Notes under the pieces: generated by a model
What the model was told of the DNA's origin: nothing
Database searches by the model: none
The model's input: only the letters and a program-made list of their open reading frames with translations
In this document: piece by piece, positions 1-12,900 of the stretch
How positions within the stretch are numbered: position 1 is the stretch's first letter
Layout: each line of letters starts with the position of its first letter
Origin: Wuchereria bancrofti
Taxonomy: Eukaryota; Nematoda; Chromadorea; Rhabditida; Onchocercidae
Direction: 5' to 3'
NCBI GenBank assembly: GCA_005281725.1
Contig: SSBO01000012.1
Coordinates: 18,332,561 to 18,396,560 of the forward strand
DNA length: 64,000 bases
Program-made: the position numbers and the translations under genes

Positions 1-605
1 CACTAACCAAATAAATTTGACTCACGGAGATATGTAAAGACTTACCCACTTGCACAGGTATAAACTCAAATTTCTTGACGCCAGGTTCATGATCAAACAT
101 GGAACTTTCAACTTGTCTTTTTTCTGGATCTGAAATACAAATTTCATGGAATGCTCGACTATGCCCTAATAATTCTCGCATCAATTCCTTAAAAGTTGGG
201 AAACATCGAAAATACGGTTGAAGTTCTTCCGCCCTTCATATTTACGAAATGAACTTCAAAATTTATTATCATCAGAAGATTTTAAAACTTGCCTGTCACC
301 GTAATGTCAAGCGACTCCTCGCCGACCAATGTGATAAAGATCTGAGCTGGTCGTCCAACCCGACTTAATGATGGAATTTTTGAAACGCTTGTTCTCTTTT
401 CCATTTGATGCTTCTTCTTTTTTGTTTCTTTTCCCTAAGAAAATAGGGAAATGAATTTTAGATTTTCTTATTTACACTAAGTGAAACAAGTATAATATAC
501 CTTATTCTTTTTTAGCGTTTCAGCTATCAACTTTTCTTCTTTCTCTTTTTTCACGCGTTCTTTTTCTTCACGTCTTTTCTCTTCCTTTTCCTTCCGTGAA
601 TCTTT
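1..605 (-). repeat. Contig A: diverged copy of 5041-5638 with filamin exons 29-31
   Basis: Holds copies of exon 31 (46-129), exon 30 (293-434, GC donor kept) and part of exon 29 (501-605), in the same order and strand as in contig B, then an n at 606. It sits where the next downstream exon should be. Best read as a misplaced allelic contig; a real tandem duplication is the alternative. Confidence 0.88.
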
Positions 606-753
606 NTTATGCAAAACAATACTTGCTGTCCATTTCGATATGAATAGAATGTTTTGGAGAAACCAATAAAAAGAGCCATCACTCAAAGATAAGCAATAAT
701 TGTGAAAGCATTTATTAAACGATTAAAAATTGAACTTAAGCAGATGAGCTAAC

Positions 754-956
754 CAATGACAACAATAGACAAATGTTTCCCGGCATCAGGTTCGGTTCGT
801 AGAATCAGTTTAGATGACCAACCAACCAAAGCCTGTTCAATGTCATCTACGAGTATAGCACCACGACCACTTTGAATAACTCGAACATATTGCCGTTCAC
901 CGTAAGGCATTTCGTTGACAAAAACATCCATAGAATAACGGCCTATATCATGAAAT
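754..956 (-). CDS. Filamin exon 42: end of repeat 14, start of repeat 15
   Basis: Encodes FHDIGRYSMDVFVNEMPYGE, RQYVRVIQSGRGAILVDDIE and KLILRTEPDAGKHLSIVVIG. The donor G|GTTAGC shows the gene continues to the left, but contig B ends at 607, so the next exon is missing here. Confidence 0.9.
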
Positions 957-3900
957 CTGAAACAAATAAAAAATAGAACGGAGAATTCAGATAGCAGCAA
1001 TCTTTTATTTCATTTATGTCAATGCAAGATCGACTGGGCCAAGTACCCAAAGTAAACCTAATATAAAACATCCATGCATAAGTATTTCAGAATTGTTGTG
1101 GAATTTACAATTTACTAACCTCGATGAACACCAATTAACTTTTCACAATTTTTTCCCTGGCCCTATTCCGTTTCAAAAGCTATAATGTCATAAAAACACT
1201 CACGTGCAAATGGCTCGAACAATTCCATCATTTCCTACTTCTGTTTTTGCTGGCACTAATTCATTTTTGGCATTCTTAACTTCTACTTTGACATTCCTCT
1301 GCACGACGTCACCTGTGTCCACTGCAAAAAAAAAATCTGGAGATGAATGTCAGGAAAAAACGAAAAATATTTTAAAACATTTTGTTTTAAAATTTAATTT
1401 GCTTTCTCAAACTCTTTAAACTCTATTTGACTGAAATAACTGTTTGGAGAATTTCCTTTCTTCGAATTGGTACTTACTACAATTACTCCTATTTATTAAG
1501 GCAACTGACATTCAAAACTGATTTCTTTGCCAGCAAGAATGGTCGATGGGATGCGAGCGATTTTCGGGGGTTCCGAAACTTCCATCACAAATGGTCCGAT
1601 ACCGAGTTGTTGGCCGTTCATAACGATTTCAATTTCGTGTTCTCCTGTAATAATGAAAAGATGCATTAAGCTAGCAAATAAGCTATATTCTTTCCAAAAC
1701 TGATATTTTTAACAGAATTTGAAATATTTGATAATGTAGAAAGTTTTCTAAAAAATTTTTTGATGATTGTGACTGTATCACATAAACGAATTCTAAGCAT
1801 TCATTCGTTCAGTGCTCACTGGTGAATCAACCATATCTAATACAACACTGATGAAATCAAATTCAGTAATTAACTAGTGCCAGGAAAAAATGACACCTGA
1901 TGTCAAAGGTCGGAACTGAACATGATATCCATTGCAAACTTTTTCCACTTCAACATCCAACTCACGACCATGTGAATCTGAATTTCAGCATTCCTCTGTG
2001 CAACACGTCGAAACCAACCAAATACAGACGAAATACGAACAAATGGAGGACAGTAACAATTTAACAAGTAAAACAATGACAAATTGAAGCTTCAAGCAAA
2101 AGCATCTAAATCAACTTATGCGTAAAAGACATTTCCGACAAAGCTGAAGAAACAACAATAAGTGTTGTCTATGATAGCTAATACATTTACTTCCATGCAA
2201 ACACTCAACTAATTCCTCCTCTTTTTCAATTTAAGTAAATGCATTATCAATGTTAATGATTTTATGAACATAAGTTTTGGGAGATATGTTAATGTTAATT
2301 CAGGACTTATCTCCCATTTTGTGAAATAAGCAACGTGTTATAGCAACAACAATTTCAGAAGCCAACCAGTGATGGAGACATTGCAATCAGTTTCACGCCC
2401 TCCTGTGTCGATGCTGAAGCCCTTCGTTTGACCAACCTAAGCAAAAGAATTATAGATCTAACTAAAAAGCTTGCACTTCCCACTTTCGCTTGATTTCTAG
2501 AAATTACTACTTTGATGGAAGTGAAACATGTCCAATTTTAAATTGGATGACAAAAACCTATGAGAAGTTCCTCGAAAAAGTTTCCCAATCTACCGAAGTT
2601 CCCCGATCCAATAAAAACTTAAGACTATACCTGTCCGACAGTGAGGTCACCAACCAGACGCATCTCTTGTTCCAATCCAACGGCGTTCATCGATGATGAC
2701 ATAGCCGCAGCCAACTGTGATGATTTTTCTCGCACTGGACAAACCATTGGTGAACCTCAAAATTGTATAACTGAGAGACATGGTAACGGCCTATTTACTA
2801 ATTGAACGAACCCCAGCTAGGATTAATCCAATTATAAGCAACAACATCACTTCAGTTTGGTATGCCATAACATCTTTTGGAATTATTGCTGAAATAATAA
2901 GATGTCGTAACAAGAAAGTTTTATAATGCCTTACGATGATCGGACACAATGACACTAAAGTACTTGGTACTCCATTTCAGTTACAAACTAAAAGTAATGA
3001 AGGAATAATTCAACTTTCAATTTGACATTCCGATAATGAAATTTTTTATAGAAAAGAAATAATTATAATTACCTGGAATTGCATCTCCATTGAACCGGAC
3101 ACTTATAAGATGATCTTTGGCTTCTTGTGGTGTAAACGAAACTTTGAATTTCGCCTGTCCTTCTGCCTAAAAATAATCAACTCAAAATATCTGGTTAAGC
3201 ACGATTGTCCACTCCTTATATTGTCGATTGTTGCGATTGTCCACGATTGCACACTCCTTTTCCCTTTATTTTCTCACTAATTCATTAATTCCAACTTCGT
3301 GCGCCACTTTTCTCCTCACTCCGAGTTATGAAAACCAATACAAATTAATGATAACATCCAAACCTGCACGAAATTTGGCACATTTCGATTCTCAACACTG
3401 ACTATAATTTCCATGTTACCAGCCCCGGCTCGAGCAGCATCAATCATGAATGTACAAGGACGCCCAACAACTGCTTCTTCTATGCACGATAGCTTTGCAC
3501 ATTTTGCATCAAATGCTTTGGAAGTGAACGGAGATCCAGTAATCGGCTTATCATCACAGTTTACATCAATCTGAAAATTAGGAACCACAAAAATTTGCAT
3601 TTTTTTTTTTTTAATGAGTGGAAAGCAAAAGTGGAAATCAAGCAAAAATGAAAAAACATGTTTCACTTTCATCAAAAAAGTAATTTATAGAAATCAAGCG
3701 AAGTGGAAAGTACAAGCTCATTTAGTTAGACGCATAATGATAGGAATATTGTCAAAATACAGTAAATCAATGATGCTGTCCCTTACTATTTCATATATTA
3801 AAAAAATAAATATTAAAACATTCTCATTTTAGATGATGTGGTGATGCACATATTTTATACATGAAATGCTACTCACTTGATGATTCCCGACGTTCTTTGG

Positions 3901-6900
3901 TGTGTAGGAAATGATATACTTCTTATCCTCAACATCACTTTTTGATATACTCACTGGAATGTTGTTACCTTGCGAATCGGTAATGCGTATCTGCGGTAGC
4001 ATATCTTTCATACCTTCAACAACTACGTAGAACTGTGCCACTTGTCCAACCGGGATTCGTTCCAATCCAGGACCCGAAACTGTTACCGACTGCGCCTTTA
4101 CCAGGTGACAAATGAATGGGCTTCCTAAATTAATTTTATATACTAGAAAGAGAAAGGTATAGTTTCTAGCGAGTGTAAATTAGAAGGGATTCTGCAGCTT
4201 CGATCTTCTAATTTTTACAGCACTTTTTCAATCTCTCAGATTTAACCCTGGTTTTAACGTCTACAATTATCACTCTATTGAGAAACTGATTCAGAATAAG
4301 AAGATCTCATTTATTAATACTGCGTACCTTTTTAACTTTTGCTTACCTGGGACAGGTTCATTATTAAAACGAACAGATATGGTATGATCAGCAAGTTCTC
4401 TAGGTACAAAGGATATATCATAACGATGTTGCCCAAGTGACTGCGCCATTGATGGAATACGTCCTTCGTTTACTGCTACTTCCAGGTTGCCGACACCTGC
4501 TTGGCTTGCATCCACTATAAAGCGCATGAAAATCAATAGAGTCATGCCTATTCTAAATATGACACGAACTCAGCACGACCAGATTGTAGGATGACTTTGT
4601 AATGAGTACGCTTCTAATTTACTCCGAATTGTATCACAAAATAAGAAGCTTATTTTAAGCTTGTCATTTCAATTTTAAGCAAAAGCAAACCAATGAAATG
4701 CACTGGCCTATCGACCACACTATTCGGAATATCACCGACGCTAATTTTCGTTGGATCATATGCTCGACAGGTAAAAGGACTACCTTGAACATCAACTCCC
4801 GCATATTTAACTTCGATTTCATGATCACCTGAAACGACGAATTGTTCAAACTAAAGTTAAGCACTAAAATGGTCAAAATATTTGGTACAGAGTAGAAGGA
4901 ATACACAGCAAAATATAATGAAGTAAAGGAAACAAGAAAAAAAAATTTGGGTAGAATTAAAAAACAGAAATAATTAAAAAAAAATCATATATTGTATTAC
5001 AAAACACGAGCAATGTCAAAATAGTTAAGTTAGAAACACTGATCAAACAAATTTGAAACACGGAGATACGTGAAGACTTACCCACTTGCACAGGTAAAAA
5101 CTCAAATTTCTTGACGCCAGGTTCATGATCGGACATGGAACCTTCAACTTTTCTTTTTTCTGGATCTGAAATACAAATTTCATGGAATGCTCGACTATGC
5201 TCGAATAATTCTCGCACCAGTTCTTTAAAAGTTGGAAAACTTCGCAAGTAAGGCTGAAGTTTTTTCGTCCTTCATATTTACGAAATGAACTTCAAAATTT
5301 ATCATCATCAGATTTTAAAACTTGCCTGTCACCGCGATGTCAAGCGATTCCTCGCCGGCCAATGTGATAAAGATTTGTGCTGGTCGTCCGACCCGACTTA
5401 ATGATGGAATTTTTGAAACGCTTGTTCTCTTTTCCATTTGATGCTTCTTCTTTTTTGTTTCTTTTCCCTAAGAAAATAAGGAAATGAATTTTAGATTTTC
5501 TTATTTACACTAAGTGAAATAAGCATAATATACCTTATTCTTTTTAAGCGTTTCAGCCATCAACTTTCCTTCTTTCTCTTTTTTCACGCGTTCTTTTTCT
5601 TCACGTCTTTTCTCTTCCTTTTCCTTCCGTGAATCTTTTTTCTTTCCATCCACCAAACTTCAACAAATCGTAAAAATGCTCATTTACGGAAATAAAATTT
5701 AGTACGTTTCATTTCAGTCTAAATTTAACAACTTTTCCGTTCCCCAACTGTTTTCACATATGCCTTCTAAGATTTGATTAGTAAAGTTCATGAACATTTT
5801 TTTCATCAAATTGAAAAGTAAAGCATACATATTCTCCATCTCTTCGCATGGCTTTTCGTCCACAATATTTACTTCGAATGGACTGTCTAAAACCAAACAA
5901 TAAATTGAGAGTACCTTAATTTGATACCTTTCTTAAAATCAAACAAATATTTTTGAAATTAGAGAAACAATAACCTGTGAAAGAAGCTAAACAGAGTATA
6001 TAGGTTAATGCCAACAAATAATTCAGCAATTTAGAAGCATACTTTTGAGGACTTCTTTGTTGAATGTAATATTAACAGTATGCATTCCTAAAGTGGTCGG
6101 ATTGAATGTCACCAAAAATTTGGCAGTTCCCGTTTCCAGCTGTGCTACATGAGATGGTATGATGATACCATCACTATCTTTAATTGCCATTTCAAGATTT
6201 CCAAAACCTGCTCGGCCAGCATCAACTGTAACAGTGTGTCATCAGTTTTGTATTCACAGTACGAACAAATATTTGAAATATTTGATATCATAATTTTATA
6301 ATTGAAACAACGAAAGATTTATAGGATAGTAAAGAAAACAAAAAACTTCCTCAAGTGAAAAATGTTATTTTTTTTTTAGGTCAGAAGACAGGACTTACTA
6401 TTTTCTTCAAAACAACCCGTCTACCTCCATTAACCATACTTGTAACTTAAAAATAATGTATAGCGAAATCTTGAAACTAACTGTAATTACATTACAGCCG
6501 CCTGATCCCACCTACAATTTATGCTAACTGTATTCATCTCGTTCCTTTCATAGATTATTGCTTAAATATTGCTCGCTTCAAGTATCCATTATGATCTTTC
6601 AAAGCTAACCGGTGAATTCAACGGTGTCATTAATAGTACTCTGTGGTGCAATTTCGCCAACAATAATCTCTGATGCATCATAGACACGAATCGGAAAAGG
6701 ACACATTGGATGCAACGTATCGTTTACATAAACCATTACCTCAAACATTAAACTAATTATTTTCAACAATTTTTAACAACTCAGAAATTACTAACTTTAC
6801 TAATTTTTTTTTTAACTTTACTATTTACTGAATTTTTTTTTTTTTTACTAAACTCGAAACAAATATCAAACGAGTTCAAATTCGATCGTACGAAATGTTC

Positions 6901-9900
6901 CGTACATGAGAACTCATTTCCAAAATGTCCCGATGTGACAAATTAGCTTCAAATTAAATGAACAATAAGTCGTGAGAATCAATTTTCAATTCCAATAATT
7001 AGTTCAGTTCTTTTAATTGCCTTAAAATCGAAGAAGTATGAAAGAGAAAAAAAACTGCAAAAAAAAGTAGACGTTTGAAATCAAAGTTGCAGCAGTGTAA
7101 TATTTAATAAGGTACAATGTAGTATTTAAATCTCATTGACAAGTACCTTGTGTGTTCCAATTTCTGCTGGCCGGAATGATATCTCATAGGAATGCCGAGA
7201 TTTCTTCACTTTCGGTTCAATTTCTTCACGTTCTACCGTTCCTTTTGCTGCTACTGCAACGGTTTTTAAAAGCTAAAGATAAAATGAAGTAAGAAGTACG
7301 AAAGGATCACCATTGATAGTAAAAGTAGTCTTGGATAGTAACAATATCCTCTTCAAATTGTAGCAGAAAGAAAAATCCTCGTATTTCATCTAGATAGCTT
7401 ACAACTAATATTATTTTCAATCAGTGAACGACTCATTAAATTTCGCCCAATAACTATCCGAATCTAAGTTTGTTATCAATTAGTGAACGACTGAACAAAT
7501 ATGAATGAATTTCTGAACGATACCATGTAAAACTTACAAACTACAATAACTTTTAGCTGATCGTCTTTGCCAAGTTTCAACGAATCAACCTTGACATCAA
7601 CATCTTTTCCACGTCGCACAATTTCATGTTTAGATGTTATTTTGGACTTACCAAAATTAAAACCACCTTCTTCAATCCCTTTCTTTTCCTTATCCTGTAA
7701 GAAACATCTGGGCATTATGTATCACTATATGAAAGAAAAAATTTATTTCAACAAATGACTCGAGTAGACCGTTGAAGTGACTAAATGAAGAGGAAATTTT
7801 GGCTGTCAAACAAAACGCACAGACTTGTCCTTCAAGAAAAGGGGAAAAAAAAAGTAATGGATAAATTTAATAGATTAAACTACATTGTAAGATTAAAAAA
7901 AGTTAAAGTTATGGATTATAGATAATATGGATTAAGCTTAAAATTATGAATAAGTTATTAAATTAAGTTCAGTCTAATTGTTTATTTTTGATAGTTTACT
8001 TTTTTAAAGTTGCTAGGAAAATGATCTGAGGGCAGCATAACTTGATACTTTTTAAAATTTATTATAATGCTATCCGAAACATCTTACACGTTAAAATATT
8101 CCTGACAGCTATCCATTATAAGCTTCTAAAAAATTGTTAACTTTTGAATCTGACAAATACAACTCATATCAACGCAAAACAAAACAAAACAAAAAAAAAA
8201 AAACCTTTCCGAATTTCAAATTAAGTCTGGGAGTTGCTCGAGGTGTGGATACAGGTGAAGGACTTGAGGGTTTCGACTGAGACAACTCAAATTCGTCACG
8301 GTCCAGTGCTTGCATTGATTGCAAGTCGTCTTTTATCGCTTTACGTGCTCCTCCTCGTTTTTCCTGCTTTTATTTAGCAAAGTTAAATAAGAAACTAGAA
8401 AAACTTGAATTATTTGTTTTCACTTAATCAATTTGTTATATGTGGATCAAACAGGGAAATAAAAATTAAAAATATTCAAACCCAAACATTTCTGTTTGTG
8501 GCAAAAAAGCTTAAACGTGAGAAAATTCCAAAAAATATAATAATTTAATTAGTTTTCAGAATATCAATCACGAAAGCCTTCTGGAAACCTTTTGAAAAAA
8601 AAGACAATTCATCTTAGATGCTTTGTGAAGCGACTGCGTGAAAGATACAAAGACGATTAACTTAAATCCATAAATCAAAAATTACCTAATTAACCCCATA
8701 GTGTCTTACAGACCTGTCAAACCCATAGCTAGGATGGCTCCAAAATTTGATAAAACATAGTCAAAAATTAAAAAAATAAAAATCCCTCACTAGATGTTTG
8801 GAAAATCACGTTTTTTCTAATTTTAAATTTAATTAGGATTTAGACCATACATCGAGTTCTTCCCCGTGTCGAATTTTTTGTTCCTGAAGCTTCTGTCGTG
8901 TTCCTGGCGTCAATGCTGCTTCTTCCACAGTATCTGTTATATGGTCTTCTCGTTCGTTATAGTCGAATTTTAGTGAACTAAAATAATAGGTATTATCAAT
9001 TCGTAAAATAAAATATAATTAACAGCTAAGAGAAAAAGATTTTTAGAAAGAAATTAAAAAGTTACAATCTGAGACACAAATGATTTTTTTCTACAGATTC
9101 CCGCTAATCAAGGTTAACAAAAGGAATCCAACATTCTCCCCTGCATCTTAAATTGTCTCATACAGATGAAATTTTAAAAATAAAAATAAAAAGATGAAAT
9201 TGTAAAATTCCAAATTCTTGAATGTTGTTGAGAATGTGCGACGCTACACTAGTAGCGTAAAACGACTAATACATCAACAAAATGAGATAATATGATAAAT
9301 CAAACATGTTCAATTCAACACCAAACAAAAAGAAAGGAAAAAATAGGGTCAAAACATGACAAGCCACCATATTATCATGGGTCATCATTCCAATAACAAC
9401 AAAATTCATAGTCTGCTTGGCCCATCTACTTTGGAACTGCTCAGACCTAAAACCGGATGATAATAAGAGACAAAAAAGGAAGTGGAGACAGAAGAAACAA
9501 AAATGGAAAAAATGGGAACTATTATTAGCAAAATCTGAAAACTGATAAATTAATAACTTTTCTTTGTCCTTATCATCTAATATCTGCGTCACTGTCGAGA
9601 CTGTCGAAGTCACTATTGTCATAATCGACAATTATCCTTACTATGTAAGTACTAGATTATATTTCTGTCTTATCCTGTATTATATCATGCAAGAACAAAT
9701 ACATACCCTTTAACTCCTCAAAATGGAATTTTTTTTTTATTCCTGTTCTTCAGTAAACTGATGAAAATTCACAAATCAGAACAAATTCGAAAACTTCAAT
9801 AAAGAAGGCGATAAATTTACATAAACTCCATCATAAATTTAGGTAAACTTAACCAATACCCATGAACGTTCTTTATTATTTAGTTTTTCTAAGTTTTAAG

Positions 9901-12900
9901 TTTCTAGGACTAATACTATAATGTTCATCAGCGATCAGAAAGCAATTCAGGAAAGAGTTTTCCCTATTTTGAGATTATCTGTCTACCTTTAATATTGAAA
10001 ATGTTGTCGGCAGAATATTATTGGTATTACTATCAAACCGAATTTTTTGCAATAAACAGATCATCGAAAGGACATCACTGAGACCGCAAATTACGGTAAT
10101 TAATAAGATCGTTCACTTACGTAATATAATGATGTTAAAATTAAATCACTTGTTCAAGATATGATGACTATGCAAATAATTCTATAAAAATGATGGAATA
10201 GTTCGAAACATACACAGCTTTAAACTACATTAGTATCATGTAAATCATATATTATTGTTAATGCATAACAGAGGCCAACGTATTAGAATAAGTAGTTAAA
10301 TTATTTAAGATTGTTTGATGGCCATTAAGATAGACTAATAAACTGCATTTTATCAAATATGTAAAAGTAAGAGAAGTGATTTAAACAGAGAATAAATTAC
10401 CGTTGTGAAGAGAGAACTGAATCCATTTCCTGGAGTGCACCAAATTTTCCTTCTTCTCTTGCTCGCATGTAATCGGCTGTCCGTTGTGGTGCCGTCGACA
10501 AAAACATTGGTTCCATGTCGCGATCTCTGGAATTTCGGCATCAACAATTGTAACTGCCATTACTACATCATTCCTCTATTATTTCTATCATTCTTTCAGC
10601 TTTTATTTCCCATTATAAAACTTCGTTTGTTGGCAAGAAAAAACTAATCGAAAATATTCAGGACATAATTAGTTTTTTTCCATATCAAAACTAGTTTTTT
10701 CTTTAATTTTACGTTATTTATAAAATGTNTAGTGAACGACTGAACAAATATGAATGAATTTCTGTATGATACCATGTAAAACTTACAAACTACACTAACT
10801 TTCAGCTGATCGTCTTTGCCAAGTTTCAACGAATCAACCTTGACCTCAATATCTTTTCCACGTCGCACAATTTCATGTTTAGATGTTATTTTGGACTTAC
10901 CAAAATTAAAACCACCTTCTTCAATCCCTTTCTTTTCCTTATCCTACAAGAAACATCTGGACATTATGTATCACTGACTAGTATATGTAAGCAAAAGTTT
11001 ATTTCGAATGATTTTAATGTCATAAAATCATATAACAAATGACTGGAGTAGACCGTTGAAGTGACTAAACGAAAAGGAAATTTTGATTGTCACGGACTAC
11101 TCTACTTCAAGAGAGGGGGAAAAAAGTAATAGATAAATTTAATAGATTAGACAACATAGATTAAAAAAATTAAAGTTATGGATCATAGATAATATCGATT
11201 AAACTTAAAATTGTGAATGAGTTATCAAATTAAGTTCAGTCTAATTGTTTATTTTATAATAGTTTACTTTCTTAAAGTTGCTAGGAAAATGGCCTGAGAA
11301 CAGCATAATTTGATATTTTTAAAATTTATTATATTAGTGCTGTCCGAAACATCTTCTTACACGTTACAATATTTCTGACAGCTATCCATTCTAAGCTTCT
11401 AAAAAATTGCTAACTTTTGAGTCTGGCAAATACAACTCATATCAACGCAAAACAAAGCAAAAAAACCTTTCCGAATTTCAGATTAAGTCTGGGAGTTGTT
11501 CGAGGTGAAGGACTTGAGGGTTTCGACTGAGACAACTCAAATTCGTCGCGGTCCAGTGTTTGCATTGATTGCAAGTTGTCTTTTATCGCTTTACGTACTC
11601 CTCCTCGTTTTTCCTGCTTTTATTTAGCAAAGTTAAATAAGAAACTAGAAAACTTGAATTATTTGTTTTCACTTAATCAATTTGTTATATGTGGATCAAA
11701 TAGGGAAATAAAAATTAAAAATGATTCAAACCTAAATATTCCTATTTGTGGCAAAAATGCTTAAATGTGAGAGAATTCCAAAAGATATAATAATTTAATT
11801 ATTTTTATCTCTAAAAACGCCAGAATATCAATTACGAAAGCTTTCTGAAAACCTTTTAAAAAAAAGACAATTCCTCTTAGATATTCTGTGAAGCGATTGC
11901 GTGAAAGGTATAAAGACGGTTAACTTAAATCCATAAATCCAACCAATCAAAAATTATCTAATTAACTCCACAGCGTCTTATAGACCTGTCAAGGATGATT
12001 CCAAAATTTGACAAAACATAGTCTGACAAAAAGTAAAAAATAAAAACTCCTCACTACATGTTTGGAAAATCACGTTTTTTCTAATCTTAAATTTAATTAG
12101 ACATACGTCGAATTCTTCTTCGTGTTGGATTTTTTGTTCCTGAAGCTTCCGTCGTATTCCTGGCATCAGTGCTGCTTCCTCCACAGAATCTGTTATGTGG
12201 CATTCGCGTTCGTTACAGTCGAATTTTAGTGGGCTAAAATAATAGATATTATCACTTCGTAAAACAAAATATAATTAACAGCCAAGAGAAAAAGATTTTT
12301 AGAAAGAAATTAAAAAGTTGCGAGATACAAATGACTGTTTTCTACAGATTCTCGTTAATCAAGGTTAACAAAAGAAATCCAACATTCTCCCTTGCATCTT
12401 AAATTGTCTCATACTGATGGAATTTTAAAAATTAAAAAATAGAAATTGTAAAATTTCAAATTCTTGAATATTATTAAGAATGTCAGATACTACACTAGTG
12501 GCGTAAAGCGTAAAACGAATATATCAGTAAAATGAGATAATATGATAAATCAAACATATTCAATTCAATACCAAACAAAAAGAAAGCAAAAAAATAGGGT
12601 CAAAACATCACAAGTCATCATATTATTATGGGTCATCATTCCAATAACAACAAAATTTATAGTCTGTTTGGCTCACCTACTTTGGAACTGCTCAGACCTA
12701 GAACTGGATGATAACAAGATAGACAAAAAAGGAAGTGGAGATAGTAGAAACAAAAATGGAAAAGATGGAAACTATTATTAGCAAAATCTGAAAACTGATA
12801 AATTAATAATTTTTCTTTGTCCTTATCATCTAATATCTGCTGTCACTGTCAAGATTGTCGAAGTCACTGTTGTCATAATTGATATGTAAAAATAAGAGAG

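Noticed and set aside
10405..10647. 80-residue plus-strand open frames repeated at 12930 and 14627
   Set aside because: Antisense shadow of linker exon 20; repeated only because the contigs are redundant.
12542..12781. Plus-strand open frame (copy at 14239-14478) containing GNDSRNKNG-like low-complexity sequence
   Set aside because: It is antisense to the intron carrying the microexon and has no family resemblance.
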